Assembly (NCBI RefSeq): GCF_001514195.1
Contig: NZ_KQ948736.1
Location: 376,895-440,894 of the forward strand
DNA: 64,000 nucleotides
Source of the DNA: Streptomyces griseorubiginosus
GTDB taxonomy: Bacteria > Actinomycetota > Actinomycetes > Streptomycetales > Streptomycetaceae
Direction: 5' to 3'
A program made the position numbers and the translations under genes. The notes beneath the pieces are model-generated. The model was given only the letters and a program-made list of their open reading frames with translations, made no database searches and was not told where the DNA came from. Of the stretch, positions 53,517 to 61,562 are shown piece after piece (within the stretch, counting starts at the first letter, position 1; the number at the start of each line of letters is the position of its first letter).

Positions 53517-54466
53517 CCGAGGTCCCCCTCCGCGGACCGGGTCAGGCGCAGGTACCCGGCGGAGAAGGCGCCCAGGAGCAGCAGGAGCATGACGCTCAGT
53601 GCGCAGGCACCGCCGAAGTCGTTGTAGAGGAAGGCGTACTTGTAGATCAGGTAGAGCACGGTCACCGTGGCGTTCTCGGGGCCGCCGCCGGTGATCACGA
53701 ACGGTTCGGTGAAGACCTGCATGGTCGCGATGATCTGAAGGAGCATCAGCATGAGGATGGCGAACCGGGTCTGAGGGATCGTCACATGACGGATGCGCTG
53801 GAGGAGGTTCGCGCCGTCCAGTTCGGCGGCCTCGTACAGCTCGCCCGGGATGGACTGGAGGGCGGCCAGGTAGATCAGGACGGTGCCGCCCATGGTGGCC
53901 CAGGTCGCCACGATCACCAGGGAGACGAGCGCGGTGTCGGTGCCGTTGGACCAGTTCGAGGTGGGCAGGTGGAGCAGGCGCAGTGCCTCGTTGGCGAGGC
54001 CGGCCCCCGGGTCGTAGAACCACTTCCACAGCAGGGCGCTGACCACCGGCGGGATCATCACCGGGAGGTAGACCACGACCCTGAAGAACGCCTTGGCGTG
54101 CCGGAGTTCGTTGAGGACCAGGGCCATGACGAACGGGATCGCGAACCCGATGAGCAGGGCCAGCAGGGTGAAGGTGAAGGTGTTGCGCCAGGCGGCGGCG
54201 AACTCCGGGTCGTGCCAGACGCGGGTGAAGTTGGCGGTGCCGACCCACTCGGGGTCGGAGCCGGGCGTGTACTTCTGGAAGGCGATCACGACGGCACGGA
54301 TCGCCGGATACCAGGAGAAGAGGGCGAAGCAGAGCAGTCCGCCGAGGAGGAAGCCGTGGGCACGGGCCTGGTCGGCGAGGCGGCGCCGCCTCCGGTCCCC
54401 TGCGGGAGTCGGCGCCTGGATCGGGGGGACGGCGACTTCGTGGAGCCGCTCGGCCGTCTTCGTCAT
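53513..54466 (-). CDS. ABC sugar permease, MalF/CUT1 type
   Basis: 317 residues. Charged N terminus (about 30 residues), helices from GFLLGGLLCFALFSWYPAI onward, EAA loop ELYEAAELDGANLLQRIRHVTIPQ. Starts 5 bp after the binding-protein stop. Confidence 0.93.
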   Translation of the reverse strand: MTKTAERLHEVAVPPIQAPTPAGDRRRRRLADQARAHGFLLGGLLCFALFSWYPAIRAVVIAFQKYTPGSDPEWVGTANFTRVWHDPEFAAAWRNTFTFTLLALLIGFAIPFVMALVLNELRHAKAFFRVVVYLPVMIPPVVSALLWKWFYDPGAGLANEALRLLHLPTSNWSNGTDTALVSLVIVATWATMGGTVLIYLAALQSIPGELYEAAELDGANLLQRIRHVTIPQTRFAILMLMLLQIIATMQVFTEPFVITGGGPENATVTVLYLIYKYAFLYNDFGGACALSVMLLLLLGAFSAGYLRLTRSAEGDLG

Positions 54467-54471
54467 GGCGG

Positions 54472-55821
54472 TCAGCCCCGGGCCAGAATGCCGTCGATCT
54501 TGGTCGAGGCGTCTTCCAGGAGCCGGTCGATGTCGGCGTCCTCCTTGGTGAGGACGGCGGAGACGGCACCGTCGAGGACGGAGTAGATCTGCTGGGCGTG
54601 CGGGGGCTCGATCTTCATGTCCAGGCTCTGGTTGCCGTCGAGGAAGGCCTGGTAGTTCTCCACCGGAACATTGGCGTTGGCCTTCTTGACCTGCTGGTCC
54701 TTGGCGTCGGCGGCGCCGGTGAACAGACGCGGTTCGGGCAGGCCGACCGGGGCGTCGGCCTTCCTGGCGCGGGCGTAGTCGCCGAGGAAGCCCGCTCCGG
54801 GGGTGAGGAACATGTGGTCGAGCCACTTCAGGGCGGCCCTGATCTGGTCGGGGCTCGCCTTCTTGTTGACCATGTAGCCGTCGCCGCCGATGAGCGTGCC
54901 CTTGCCGCCGGGCATCGGGGCGAGGGCGAGGTCCTTGTAGTCGCCGCCCTTCTCCTTGACCAGGATCGGGATGTTGTCCGGGGCGGAGAGGTACATGCCG
55001 AGCTTGCCCGAACCCATCAGCTGCTGGACGTCGTTGATGACGAGGAGCTGCTTGCTGCCCATCGAGTCGTCGGTCCAGCGCATGTCGTGGAGGTTCTGGA
55101 GGACGGCACGGCCCTCGGGGGTGTCGACGGTGGCCTTCTTGCCGTCGGCGCTGACGACGTCGCCGCCCTGGGAGTACAGCTCGGCGGTGAAGTGCCAGCC
55201 GCCCTGGTTCTGGGCGCTGTAGTCGGCGTACCCGACGGTGCCGTCGCCGAGCGCGGCGATCTTCTTGGCGTCGGCGCGCAACTCCGCCCAGGTGGCCGGG
55301 GGTTGCTCGGGGTCGAGGCCCGCCTTCTCGAAGAGCTTCTTGTTGTAGATCAGGCCCATGGAGTAGCCGGTGCGGGGGATGCCGTAGACCTTGCCGTCGA
55401 CGGTGTAGATGTCGCGGAGTTGCTGCTGGAGGGTGCCGTAGCTCTTCAACTCCTTGACGTACGGAGTGAGATCGGCGGCCTGGTGGATGTCCACGACGTG
55501 CCGGGCGTCGGTGAAGTACGTGTAGAAGACGTCCTCCATCTGCCCGCCGGCGAGCTTGGCGTCGAAGGTCTTGGGGTCCTGGCAGGGGAACGCGTCGTGG
55601 GCGACGACGTCGATGTCCGGGTTCTGCTTCTCGAAGGACGCGATGTCCTGCTCGAAGAAGCGGCGGTCGACCTCGGCGCTCTTGGGTGGCATGCAGTTGA
55701 CCGTGATGCGGGTCTTGCCGCCGGCGGAGTCGTCCCCGCCGGACCCGCAGGAGGTCAGGGCCAAGGCGAGCGAGCTGACGCTGAGCGCGACGAACGTACG
55801 GCGGAACCCGGTGCTTCTCAT
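54472..55821 (-). CDS. ABC alpha-glucoside-binding lipoprotein (CUT1)
   Basis: 449 residues; ATG 55821 with AGAGG upstream. Signal SVSSLALALTSC with lipobox cysteine near 25. Family 1 solute-binding fold: FEKQNPDIDVVAHDAFP, GKVYGIPRTGYSMGLIYNKKLFEKAG, LGMYLSAPDNIPIL. First structural gene of the operon, downstream of the LacI regulator. Probably binds nigerose or other alpha-glucans given its partners. Confidence 0.9.
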   Translation of the reverse strand: MRSTGFRRTFVALSVSSLALALTSCGSGGDDSAGGKTRITVNCMPPKSAEVDRRFFEQDIASFEKQNPDIDVVAHDAFPCQDPKTFDAKLAGGQMEDVFYTYFTDARHVVDIHQAADLTPYVKELKSYGTLQQQLRDIYTVDGKVYGIPRTGYSMGLIYNKKLFEKAGLDPEQPPATWAELRADAKKIAALGDGTVGYADYSAQNQGGWHFTAELYSQGGDVVSADGKKATVDTPEGRAVLQNLHDMRWTDDSMGSKQLLVINDVQQLMGSGKLGMYLSAPDNIPILVKEKGGDYKDLALAPMPGGKGTLIGGDGYMVNKKASPDQIRAALKWLDHMFLTPGAGFLGDYARARKADAPVGLPEPRLFTGAADAKDQQVKKANANVPVENYQAFLDGNQSLDMKIEPPHAQQIYSVLDGAVSAVLTKEDADIDRLLEDASTKIDGILARG

Positions 55822-55931
55822 CGGTGGACCCCTCTGGGCAGGAGCGGTGGGCGGGGCACACTCAAGCACCGGCGACATCCGTCCGCAAGATGTCGCGCAC
55901 AATCTGAAATTATTTGACAGTCAGGTGGATC

Positions 55932-56927
55932 TCAGGAGCGGGGCGGCGGTGCCGTCGAGCCCCGCACCACCAGCTCGGGCTCGAACAGCAGCTCCTCGCG
56001 CGCCACGAAACCGCCGCTGATCTGTGTGTTCAGCAACTCCACGGCCGCCCTGCCCATGGCCTCGATGGGCTGCCGGACCGTGGTGAGCGGAGGCTCGGTG
56101 CAGTTCATGAACGCCGAGTCGTCGTAACCGACGACCGAGACCCGGGAGGGCACGTCCAGGCCCTTGCGGCGGGCGGCCCTGACGGCGCCGAGCGCCAGCG
56201 GGTCGCTGGCGCAGATGATGCCGGTGACGCCCCGGTCGATGAGCCGGGAGGCCGCCGCGTGTCCGCCCTCGATCGAGAACATCGCCCGGGCGACCTGCTC
56301 GTCGGGCAGGTCCCCCACGGCCCGCGCGGCGGCCAGCTTGCGCGCCGAGGGCACATGGTCCTCCGGCCCCAGCACCAGCCCGATCCGCTCGTGCCCCAGC
56401 GAGGCGAGGTGCCGCCAGGCCTGCTCCACCGCCACCGCGTCGTCGCAGGAGACCCCGGGGAAGCCGAGGTCCTCGATGGACGCGTTGACCAGCACCACCG
56501 GGATCCTGCGCTCGGCGAGCAGCCGGTAGTGGTCGTGCGGGGCGTCAGCCTGCGCGTACAGCCCACCGGCGAAGACGACCCCGGACACCTGCTGTTGCAG
56601 CAGCAGCTCCACGTAGTCCGCCTCGGACACCCCGCCCTTGGTCTGGGTGCACAGCACCGGCGTCAGCCCGAGCTGGGCCAGCGCTCCCCCGATGACCTCG
56701 GCGAACGCGGGGAAGATCGGGTTCTGGAGCTCCGGCAGCACCAGTCCCACCAGCCGGGCCCGCTCGCCGCGCAGCTGCGTGGGCCGCTCGTAGCCGAGCA
56801 CGTCCAGCGCGGACAGCACGGCCTGCCGGGTGCCCTCGGACACCCCGGGCTTGCCGTTGAGCACCCGGCTGACCGTGGCCTCACTGACCCCGACCTTCTT
56901 CGCCACCTCGGCAAGTCGTCGCGTCAT
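55932..56927 (-). CDS. LacI family regulator of the alpha-glucan operon
   Basis: 331 residues. HTH RRLAEVAKKVGVSEATVSRVLNGKPGVS (about 3-30), hinge region ending near 60, then a sensor domain (VGLVLPELQNPIFPAFAEVIG, VVGYDDSAFMNCTEPPLTTVRQP). 110 bp upstream of the binding-protein gene on the same strand. Two GCAAG-type motifs just upstream suggest autoregulation. Confidence 0.92.
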   Translation of the reverse strand: MTRRLAEVAKKVGVSEATVSRVLNGKPGVSEGTRQAVLSALDVLGYERPTQLRGERARLVGLVLPELQNPIFPAFAEVIGGALAQLGLTPVLCTQTKGGVSEADYVELLLQQQVSGVVFAGGLYAQADAPHDHYRLLAERRIPVVLVNASIEDLGFPGVSCDDAVAVEQAWRHLASLGHERIGLVLGPEDHVPSARKLAAARAVGDLPDEQVARAMFSIEGGHAAASRLIDRGVTGIICASDPLALGAVRAARRKGLDVPSRVSVVGYDDSAFMNCTEPPLTTVRQPIEAMGRAAVELLNTQISGGFVAREELLFEPELVVRGSTAPPPRS

Positions 56928-56951
56928 GCGCGCAAGAATAGCGCAAGAAAT

Positions 56952-56964
56952 GCAAGCCGCTTGC
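56952..56964. promoter_or_regulatory. Candidate LacI operator GCAAGCCGCTTGC
   Basis: Perfect 6-bp arms around a central C, 25 bp before the lacI-type start. Two more GCGCAAGAA half-sites lie at 56931-56950. Related to CTTGCAAGCGC-type operators of sugar LacI proteins. Confidence 0.65.
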
Positions 56965-57004
56965 GTAACGCCGACAGGCGGAGAACGTGCGCGATGACTG
57001 ACGA

Positions 57005-57037
57005 GGCGCCGTCGGCGACCTGAACGCCGACGGTGCC
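57005..57037 (-). terminator. Hairpin terminator after the MmyB-like gene
   Basis: GGCGCCGTCGGCG (57005-57017) and CGCCGACGGTGCC (57025-57037) form 13 pairs including one G-U, loop ACCTGAA. It starts 3 bp beyond the stop at 57040. Confidence 0.75.
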
Positions 57038-57039
57038 CG

Positions 57040-57690
57040 TCAGGCCTCGGGGGCGGGCACCACCGTGAGGTGGCCGGCGGCGCGGCGCGGGCGGCGCCGG
57101 GCGCCGGCCGGGCGGAGCACCAGGGTCAGTCTGGTGCAGCCGAGTTCACGCAGCGTGGGCGGGGTCTCGTCGACGACCCGGCAGTCGGTGGCACCCCACC
57201 GCGGATCGGGGTGCACCAGGGGGCGTACGGAGCCGTCGTGCTCCACGGCCTGCTCGCCGACCGCGCGGATCCAGTGCGGCAGCCCGTGCCGGTAGGCGGC
57301 CTCCATGATCGGGTCCTGGGCGATGTCCCGCCGGATCACCTGGAGCCCGTGGTCATGGCCGTACCGCTCGACCGCGGCGGCGAACTGCGCGAGCATCGGC
57401 AGACACCAGCGCGATTCGTGCTCCCCGAGAACGGAACTCGCGTCCGGATGGAACAGGACGAAGCGGAGGAAGTTGTCGCCCGGCATGGCCGACGGATGCG
57501 GACCCACGGCACGGAAAAGTGACGCGAAAGCGGTGTTGGCGAGAACGACGTCCCAGCGGTGGTCGAGGACGACGGACGGGAAGGGGACGGCTTCCAGGAG
57601 CGTGGCGTAGTCCTGAAGGTACGCCTGGGCTTCGAGCCCCTCGGGGCCCGGCCGCGGTTCCGACGGCTGCCCACCTGCCTGATGTGCCAT
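57040..57690 (-). CDS. MmyB-like ligand-binding domain protein without HTH
   Basis: 216 residues. The MmyB-like PAS domain that usually follows an XRE helix-turn-helix is seen: FPSVVLDHRWDVVLANTAFASLF, GDNFLRFVLFHPDAS, GCTRLTLVLRPAG. The DNA-binding half is missing: residues 1-25 are a low-complexity leader. It may act as a sensor for another regulator or be a decayed gene. Divergent from an HTH gene 224 bp away, which is a natural partner candidate. Confidence 0.78.
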   Translation of the reverse strand: MAHQAGGQPSEPRPGPEGLEAQAYLQDYATLLEAVPFPSVVLDHRWDVVLANTAFASLFRAVGPHPSAMPGDNFLRFVLFHPDASSVLGEHESRWCLPMLAQFAAAVERYGHDHGLQVIRRDIAQDPIMEAAYRHGLPHWIRAVGEQAVEHDGSVRPLVHPDPRWGATDCRVVDETPPTLRELGCTRLTLVLRPAGARRRPRRAAGHLTVVPAPEA

Positions 57691-57914
57691 CGGGAGGTCA
57701 CCCCTCTTGCCTATGCGGCCTTCACGCGGCGCCTTGATCCTGCTTCCCCGTCAGGAGGCGTGTCAACTATCGTGGCATTCCATGGCGGTTGACGGCTGAA
57801 ATTGGCCACAGTTGTGGCGAGACCTGGATGTGAGTTCGAACAACGGGCTACTCTCCGGGAAGTTCACGGCGAGGGCCTGTGAGAAGTCGGGTGAGAGACG
57901 TAGGAGATCTGTCG

Positions 57915-58571
57915 GTGTCGGATGGCTTCGAGAGCCCGGACGACGCGGCAACGGTCGTACTGACGGCCGTCGTCGCCCGCGTCACCGCACTCGCCGACCG
58001 GCTCGGCGTCCCGCACGCGCAGGTCTTCGACACCGGGCGGCTGTCCGTGGCCTCCGGCGTCCCCGAGCCCGTCGTCAAGGCGCTGCTGAGCGGACGCCCG
58101 GCCGGCGAACCGGACGTCCAGGCGCGGTTCCTGCAACGGCTCGACCTGCTGCGCCGCACCCGGCTCAAGCCGGGCGGCCGCAAGTACACCCAGCAGGAGA
58201 TCGCCGACGGGGCCGGCATGTCCCGGCAGCAGGCGGGCGCGCTCATCAACGGCGACCGCCGCCCCACCATGGAGCACTGCGACGCCATCCAGCGGTTCTT
58301 CCGGGTGCACGCCGGGTTCCTCACCGCCGAGGACCCCGAGGCGCTCGCGGGCGCGCTCCAGCGCACCGAGCAGGAGCTGCTGCACAAGCTCGCCGACCGG
58401 GAGCGGGAGGCCGCCGCGGCCGCCCACGACCCGCTGGAGCGGCTGCTCCAGGACCACGGCGTCCGGGGGATCGCCTGGCGGGCCGCGCAGCTGCCCACCG
58501 ACCAGCACCGTGACAAGGTCGCCGAGTGGCTGGACATGCTCCTGGAGAGCGTCAAGCGGCCCGAGTCCTGA
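57915..58571 (+). CDS. HTH regulator, antitoxin-like partner of an ImmA/IrrE protein
   Basis: 218 residues from a GTG (AGGAGA about nine bases upstream; a GTG at 57879 is an alternative). The centre holds an XRE-type HTH (about 83-130; KYTQQEIADGAGMSRQQAGALINGDRRP, then HCDAIQRFFRVHAGFL). The C-terminal half is helical and acidic (TEQELLHKLADREREAAAAA). Followed after 14 bp by a metalloprotease-fold gene, a pairing frequent in Streptomyces and often labelled toxin-antitoxin. Confidence 0.82.
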   Translation: MSDGFESPDDAATVVLTAVVARVTALADRLGVPHAQVFDTGRLSVASGVPEPVVKALLSGRPAGEPDVQARFLQRLDLLRRTRLKPGGRKYTQQEIADGAGMSRQQAGALINGDRRPTMEHCDAIQRFFRVHAGFLTAEDPEALAGALQRTEQELLHKLADREREAAAAAHDPLERLLQDHGVRGIAWRAAQLPTDQHRDKVAEWLDMLLESVKRPES

Positions 58572-58585
58572 TCCGGGAGACAACT

Positions 58586-59134
58586 GTGGGCATCGGTAAG
58601 CACATGCGCCGCCTCAGCGGCGAGTTGGTCGCGGAGCTGGAGCTGACCGCACCGGCCCGGCCCGAGCACCTGTACGGCGCCCTGTGCGAGGCGATGAGCA
58701 GACGCCGGGGCCGCCCGGTCCACTTCCGTACGGCACCCTTCCCGCCCGGCACCGCGAGCGGACTCTGGCTCGACATGGCCGACCAGGACCTCGTCGTGAT
58801 CGAGGAACGCACCGCGCCCGACCACCAGTTGGTGATCCTCGGCCACGAGCTGTGGCACATGAACGCCGGTCACTGCTCCCACCACGTCGAGGGCGCCGCG
58901 GTCGCGGCCCGGCTCCTCCACGACGACGCCGACCTCCAGGCCACCGTCCGCAAGGTCGCCGCGCGCAGCCGTTTCGAGCTCGCCGACGAACGGGACGCGG
59001 AGAGCTTCGGTCTGCTGCTGGCCAGCAAGTGCCGGACGCTGCTCTCGGGTTCGCCGCTGCGGGGTCCGGCGCAGCGGGACCGTCTGGCGGGGCGGATCGA
59101 GGCGTCCCTCGGCTATCGCGGGCCCCAGGGCTGA
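58586..59134 (+). CDS. ImmA/IrrE-family metallopeptidase-fold protein
   Basis: 182 residues, GTG start with GGGAGA upstream. The zinc motif HELWHMNAGH (about 95-104) is the HExxH plus third-His pattern of IrrE/ImmA. N-terminal IGKHMRRLSGELVAELELTAP is characteristic of the Streptomyces subgroup. May cleave or bind the HTH protein encoded upstream in response to stress; toxicity is not evident from sequence. Confidence 0.83.
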   Translation: MGIGKHMRRLSGELVAELELTAPARPEHLYGALCEAMSRRRGRPVHFRTAPFPPGTASGLWLDMADQDLVVIEERTAPDHQLVILGHELWHMNAGHCSHHVEGAAVAARLLHDDADLQATVRKVAARSRFELADERDAESFGLLLASKCRTLLSGSPLRGPAQRDRLAGRIEASLGYRGPQG

Positions 59135-59145
59135 GATTCGCCCCC

Positions 59146-60168
59146 TCACGTGGCGCTGCGTTCGCTCGCCTCCCTCAGGTCCCGTTCCACGGCACGCGCG
59201 CGTGGGCCGTCCGGCCGTCCCTCGCGCAGCAGCTCCCGCCAGTGCTCCCGGCTCCAGTGCGCCGGGCCCGTCGTGGCCGTGAACTCCTCGACCAGCGAGA
59301 CGAAGCGGGCGGGATCGGTGTGGAACGGGAAGTGGCCCGCGCCCTCGAAGATCTCCAGGCGGCTGCCGGGCATCGCCTCGTGGGCGCGGTGGGCGTGCCG
59401 TACGGGCACCACGCTGTCGCGGTCGCCCCACAGCAGCATGGTCGGCATGCCCTCGGTGAGGTAGCAGCGGTCCAGCATGGTCACGACCTGTCCGCGCCAG
59501 TCGACGACCGCGCGCAGGGTGCGGATGAAGGCGTTGCGGGAGGTCTCGTCGGGGAGCGCGTCGACGAGGTTCAGGATGTCCGGCGCGTCCTGGCCGAGAT
59601 CGGTGTCCAGGAGCTTCATCAGGCCCACGGCGAGGCCCACTTGGAGCCGCATTCCGGGCAGCCGCAGCGCCGACAGCATCAGGTGCGCACCCGGCAGCGA
59701 GACCAGCCGCAGCACGGGGTTGACCTCGCGGCCCACCCCGCCCGCGCCGACCAGGACGAGCCGCTCGGTGCGCTCCGGGAACTGGTAGGCGAACTGCATG
59801 GCCACACCACCGCCGAGCGAGTGCCCGACCAGGGTGGCCGACTCGATGCCCAGGGTGGTGAGCAGATCCCGCACTCCGTTGGCGTACGCGGCGACCGAGT
59901 AGTCGGCGCGCGGCTTGTCGGAGTCGCCGTGGCCGAGCAGGTCGGGGGCGATCACGGTGTGGGTGCGGGCGAGCGGGGGGATCAGGTCCGCCCAGGTCGC
60001 CGAGGAGTCCCCGATGCCGTGCACGAGCACCAGTGCCGGGCCGTCACCGGCCATGCGGTAGGCACGGCGGTAACCGTGCACCACGCGGTACCGCAGCTCC
60101 GGTGCGGCGTCGCCCACCGGGCGCAGCCGGACGGCGCGCACCGGGCGTGCGCGCGGGTCGTCGACCAC
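59146..60168 (-). CDS. Alpha/beta hydrolase
   Basis: 340 residues, GTG start with GGAGGTGGG. HG motif LVHGIGDSSATW, nucleophile Ser in VGHSLGGGVAMQ, Asp in LWGDRDSVVP and His in GAGHFPFH complete the triad. No signal peptide. The C-terminal 50 residues are Arg-rich. Relatives are annotated as esterases, haloperoxidases or PHA-like hydrolases; substrate unknown. Confidence 0.88.
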   Translation of the reverse strand: MVDDPRARPVRAVRLRPVGDAAPELRYRVVHGYRRAYRMAGDGPALVLVHGIGDSSATWADLIPPLARTHTVIAPDLLGHGDSDKPRADYSVAAYANGVRDLLTTLGIESATLVGHSLGGGVAMQFAYQFPERTERLVLVGAGGVGREVNPVLRLVSLPGAHLMLSALRLPGMRLQVGLAVGLMKLLDTDLGQDAPDILNLVDALPDETSRNAFIRTLRAVVDWRGQVVTMLDRCYLTEGMPTMLLWGDRDSVVPVRHAHRAHEAMPGSRLEIFEGAGHFPFHTDPARFVSLVEEFTATTGPAHWSREHWRELLREGRPDGPRARAVERDLREASERSAT

Positions 60169-60379
60169 GCGCCCACCTCCCTCCGTCTCACCGGCCGCCG
60201 CGGGGCGGCCGAAAGCCCTTCCTCCCAGCGTAGGACCCCTTTCCCCAGGGTGATTTCGGGGAGGTTTCGCCTCCGCTAAGCGGGCGAACGACGGGGCACG
60301 GAGACCGGATTGTCAGTGGTGGACGGCAAGCTGGAGACACACAGCCGTATGTCCGACCACGACTTGGGGAGAGCCGCCG

Positions 60380-60619
60380 ATGCCCACCGCCGTACTGACC
60401 GACCGTGAGCGCACCGCCGTCCAGGCGTATCTGCGGCTGCTGCACACGGTCCGAGCCGCTTTCGACACCGCGTCGGGTCCGCCCGACACCGCCCGGCCAC
60501 CGGTGGTCCCGCCGGCGGTCCTCGCCGAGGCCGAACAGGCCCTGGCGGACGCGGGCCTCGCGGGCAACGAGGAGGAGTTCTTCAGGCTGCTGCGGGGTTG
60601 GTGCCCGCCGGAGCCATAA
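60380..60619 (+). CDS. Small hypothetical protein
   Basis: 79 residues, GGGGAGAG ten bases before the ATG. Helical: LTDRERTAVQAYLRLLHTVRAAFD, then a Pro-rich hinge and VLAEAEQALADAGLAGNEEEFFRLLRGW. Codon bias supports translation. Family not recognised; no motif that gives a function. Confidence 0.7.
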   Translation: MPTAVLTDRERTAVQAYLRLLHTVRAAFDTASGPPDTARPPVVPPAVLAEAEQALADAGLAGNEEEFFRLLRGWCPPEP

Positions 60620-60673
60620 GGGCGTCCGCCCCGGAACCGTGGGGGCGTCGGGGGCGATGCCGTGCCGCGCCCT

Positions 60674-60809
60674 CAGCCGTGCCGCCCGCTCAGGCGTGCC
60701 GCCCGCTCAGCCGTGCGGCACGGTCAGCCGTGCGGCACGGTCAGGCGTGCGGCACGGTCAGCCGTGCGGCACGGTCAGCCGTGCGGCACGGTCAGGCGTG
60801 CGGCACGGT
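60674..60809. repeat. Eight tandem 17-bp repeats over the phosphopantetheinyl transferase stop
   Basis: Unit CAGCCGTGCGGCACGGT (or CAGGCG...; the first two copies end CCGCCCGCT) is repeated at 60674, 60691, 60708, 60725, 60742, 60759, 60776 and 60793. On the minus strand it is a copy of the gene's last codons GTGCCGCACG plus CTGA-like stop; the real stop is at 60792-60794. Not a CRISPR array: no spacers. Confidence 0.92.
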
Positions 60810-61562
60810 CACGGAGGTCGCCACGAGACCGTCCTGGACCGTCCAGCGGCCCTCGAAGGCTCCGCGGCGCACACCGCCCACCAGCGGGCCGGGCACGAGG
60901 AGTTCGGCGCGCAGGGTGCCGCCGGGAGGCCCCTCGGGGTCGACGTGGATCGCGATGTCGGCCTCGGAGAAGTCCAGCCACTTGCCGGTGAGGGGGAACC
61001 ACGCCTTGTAGACGGACTCCTTGGCGCTGAACAGCAGCCTGTCCCAGTGGACGGCGGGGTGCTGCCCGGCCAGCTCCCGCAGCCTGACCCGCTCCCCCGG
61101 CAGGGACACGCTCTCCAGCACACCCTCCGGGAGCGGACCGTGGGGTTCGGCGTCGATGCCGAGGGACGCCAGGTCCGCGGCCCGGACCAGGGCCGCGGCG
61201 CAGTAGCCGTCGCAGTGGGTCATGCTGCCGGTGAGACCGGCGGGCCAGCGCGGGGCACCCCGTTCGCCGGGCAGCAGCGGCTGCGGCGGCACACCGAGCT
61301 TCTCCATGGCCCGCCGGGCGCAGGCACGCACCAGGGTGAACTCCCGGCGGCGCTTGGGAACGGCGTGCGCGACGAGCGCGGCCTCCTCGGGGTACAGCCC
61401 CGCGTGCCCGGCCTCCTCGGGGTACAACCCTGCGTGCCCGGCCTCCTCGGGGTACAGCCCCGCGTGCCCGGCGTCCACGGAGTACAACCCGGCGTCGTCC
61501 CGCTCGTCGGTGCCGTAGGCCTCGACGGCGACCACCGGGGCCGGCAGGAGTTCCTCGATCAC
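60792..61562 (-). CDS. 4'-phosphopantetheinyl transferase (Sfp/EntD type)
   Basis: 256 residues, GTG start; GGAGGTGGG upstream. Motifs: GSMTHCDGYCAAAL, GIDAEPHGPLP (Mg site), FSAKESVYKAWFPLTGKWLDF, and a final beta-strand region. It moves phosphopantetheine from CoA to serine on carrier proteins of NRPS, PKS or siderophore systems. An in-frame repeat adds three copies of EEAGHAGLYP near residues 30-60, absent from the usual family. Start overlaps the stop of the metallophosphoesterase (GTGA), so they are coupled. Confidence 0.93.
   Translation of the reverse strand: MIEELLPAPVVAVEAYGTDERDDAGLYSVDAGHAGLYPEEAGHAGLYPEEAGHAGLYPEEAALVAHAVPKRRREFTLVRACARRAMEKLGVPPQPLLPGERGAPRWPAGLTGSMTHCDGYCAAALVRAADLASLGIDAEPHGPLPEGVLESVSLPGERVRLRELAGQHPAVHWDRLLFSAKESVYKAWFPLTGKWLDFSEADIAIHVDPEGPPGGTLRAELLVPGPLVGGVRRGAFEGRWTVQDGLVATSVTVPHA
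61381..61500. repeat. In-frame 30-bp tandem repeat inside the transferase gene
   Basis: Three near-identical 30-bp units (61381-61410, 61411-61440, 61441-61470) and a degenerate fourth to 61500. On the minus strand each encodes EEAGHAGLYP, so expansion keeps the frame. Lies in the surface N-terminal region before the conserved core. Confidence 0.85.

Noticed and set aside
58586..59134. Confirmed toxin gene
   Set aside because: ImmA/IrrE folds are often labelled toxins by automatic annotation, but sequence shows only a metallopeptidase motif, not toxicity.
60674..60809. CRISPR array
   Set aside because: Units are contiguous 17-bp repeats with no spacers and no cas genes in the window.
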